From Hyalella azteca (lineage: Eukaryota > Arthropoda > Malacostraca > Amphipoda > Hyalellidae), in contig NW_025939256.1 of assembly GCF_000764305.2 (NCBI RefSeq), positions 64,223 to 128,222 of the forward strand: a stretch of 64,000 nt of DNA, in the 5' to 3' direction. Below, in pieces: positions 62,201 through 64,000 of this stretch. The notes under the pieces are model-generated. The model had not been told where the DNA came from. It did no database searches and saw only the letters and a list, made by a program, of their open reading frames with translations. Positions within the stretch are counted from its first letter, which is position 1. Every line of letters starts with the position of its first letter. The position numbers and the translations under genes are program-made.

Positions 62201-63531
62201 CAGGGTGGGGCAGAACCGATTGAGCAGTTCAGAGCAGTCAGTGCTCGCAGGGAAGGAAGAGGATGGGCGAGAGGGTGTTTTTTTCCAGTCCCTCCGGTAT
62301 TCCATTTCAGTAGCCAACATGGTGTGGTTATGAGAACATTGTGGCTTTGCTGTGCGCGAATACTTCGAGAACAAGCAATCCGTGATTGCAACGCAAAAGG
62401 CTTTTCGGCGGCGGTTCAATATTCCACGCAATGATGCTCTTCCTCAGGCGAACACAATTCGGTCCTGGGTTAGGCAGTTGCAGGCAACTGGTAGCACACT
62501 AAGAAGAGATACACATGGCCGACGGAGGTCCATCAGAACAACAGAAAATGTCGAGAGGGTTAGAGCAACAGTCATCCACTCGCCAAGATCGACGTTCTGC
62601 ATGAAGGCATGCCGTTGCTTTGGGAATCTCCTCACGCAGTTTGAAGAGGATTCAGCATAGGAATTTGCATTTCCATCCCTACAAAATGATGATGGCCCAA
62701 CTACTGAACGAAGCAGACTTTGCCAGCCGCCGAAATCTGTGTGGGAACATGCTTGAACAGATTGCTTCCGACGCAGCGTTCTTCGGCAGTGATGAAGCGC
62801 ATTTTCACCTCTGTGGGACTGTAAATAAGCAAAATTTTCATTACTGGGCTAATGATAACCCACAAATTATCCATCAAAGACCACTACATTCTCCCAAACT
62901 AACGGTCTGGTGTGCCATTTCGCAATTTGGTGTGATGGGCCCATACTTCTTTGAGGAGGAGGGAGTAACCGTGAAAGTGAATTCCGAACGCTATGCTGCA
63001 ATGTTGCAAAATTTCTTGCAGCCCATGATGGAAAACATTGTTGAAAATGAAGCATTCAGAGACGTGTGGTTCCAGCAGGATGGGGCTACAGCTCACACAG
63101 CCCGAATGTCACTCAATGTTTTGAAACGCGTGTTTCCTGGACGTCTGGTGTCTCGATCTTGAGGGATAATTTACAGTGGCCTGCAAGGTCACCTGATTTG
63201 AGCATTTGCGATTTCTTTCTTTGGGGACATCTAAAAGAAAGGGTGTTCAGAAATTGCCCTCACACCCTACCACAGCTAAGGGAACGGATTATTGCAGAGG
63301 TTTTGGCCATACCTTGCCATATGTGTGAACGTGCTGTAGGAAACTTCCGAGAACGACTCCAACAGTGTGTTGCAGCTAACGGCCACCATCTTCCTGATAT
63401 TGTTTTCAAAACAAAAGTATTCTAAATGGTATGTTATGCTAACCTCGAGGAAAATAAACTTTATTCTTTATGTACCTCCATTACTCTTTTATTTCGCCTC
63501 AAAACTGCTTAATCGGTTCTGCCCCACCCTG
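62201..63531 (+). mobile_element. mariner-type element with DUF4817-like transposase, 1331 bp
   Basis: The ends CAGGGTGGGGCAGAACCGAT and their inverse match over about 30 bp with one difference, and TA lies on both sides (62199-62200, 63532-63533). It contains one transposase gene in + orientation. Confidence 0.92.
62319..63425 (+). pseudogene. mariner-type transposase, inactivated
   Basis: The ATG at 62319 is followed by a TGA at the fifth codon. The frame then goes on with AVREYFENKQSVIATQKAFR, the helix-turn-helix region described as DUF4817 in insects. Frame changes at about 62618 and 63145 break it further. The catalytic regions are FFGSDEAHFHL, WFQQDGATAHTA and WPARSPDLSICDFFLWG. It ends with the stop after KTKVF. 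The length, about 365 residues, is normal. Confidence 0.85.
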
Positions 63532-63533
63532 TA

Positions 63534-64000
63534 CAACAGCAGAAAAGACGTACAACTCAAATCTATGTGCTTTAATAAAAGAAAATAAATACTCCTGTAG
63601 CTGTGCATTAATACGTTCCATTCATTATTATGTTTCAATGGAATTTTTTGTTTGAAGTGAGCAGGCGAATAAACTTATTATGCAACAATTCCTATTCCAA
63701 GAAAAAATAAGGGTTAATTTCTGCCGGCTTAAATCATGAGCATTCATCGTAGGTGGAAAGTCACGTGTGAAAATGTAACCAATTAATGATATGCAAATGG
63801 TTATGGTTTATTAAATTTAGTTACTAGACGGTAAAAACGGGCAGCTACTACACGCCTGATAACTACTGTATACTGTATAAATTATACTGTGCTATTCAGC
63901 CGTGTGAATACGACTGGTTGTCAGCCAATATGCATTTGCGGTGCGATGCTTTGAATCAAAATCTCATAATAGACCAAATCCACCATGGCTCATGCAGCCT
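63534..64000. other. non-coding end of the window
   Basis: AT-rich DNA without recognised features. Confidence 0.5.

Overview
This is a eukaryotic nuclear window, most probably from an arthropod with a large, repeat-rich genome. The type of organism is inferred from one intron-rich gene for a secreted C-type-lectin-domain protein, from AT-rich non-coding DNA, and from the mix of mobile elements: CR1-like and Jockey-like LINEs, a Penelope-like element with a GIY-YIG domain, three mariner-type elements, and hAT-, MULE- and TTAA-type non-autonomous elements. The transposon mix resembles crustaceans or early-branching hexapods, but I cannot name the species.

The only host gene I can assemble runs on the + strand from 17018 to 61355. 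I joined seven coding exons by consensus splice sites and matching intron phases: 17018-17062, 21751-21810, 32681-32897, 33089-33211, 34012-34113, 37254-37792 and 61138-61355. With one transposon and its target duplication left out, they give 1002 nt, a 333-residue protein with an N-terminal signal peptide split over exons 1 and 2 and a C-terminal C-type lectin-like domain split over exons 6 and 7. In this assembly exon 6 carries a 293-bp inverted-repeat transposon with a 9-bp target duplication, so the reading frame stops before the lectin domain. Three splice sites of the gene (exon 1 donor, exon 2 acceptor, exon 4 donor) lie at the edge of short tandem arrays that repeat the splice site itself.

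Layout. 1-9980: non-coding, with four minisatellites and one MITE. 9985-13960: two decayed Penelope-like copies head to head, one split by a hAT-like element. 14000-17000: non-coding, with one possible minus-strand exon. 17063-32680 (introns 1 and 2): a degenerate 33-bp satellite, a Jockey-like LINE piece, an assembly gap flanked by library adapter sequence, a TTAA-type element and a CR1-like LINE containing a hAT-like element. 32681-37792: exons 3 to 6 with a Jockey-like LINE between exons 5 and 6. 37793-61137 (intron 6, 23 kb): almost solid transposons, including a tRNA-type SINE, several LINE families, two mariner-type elements and a nest of four elements (CR1 > MULE > hAT > hAT). 61138-64000: last exon, a 14-bp minisatellite and a third mariner-type element.

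The transposon genes are nearly all broken by stops or frameshifts, so the window looks like a graveyard with some recent non-autonomous insertions. The untrimmed mate-pair junction sequences at 24833-24985 show that the assembly is not reliable around the gap at 24522-24700.
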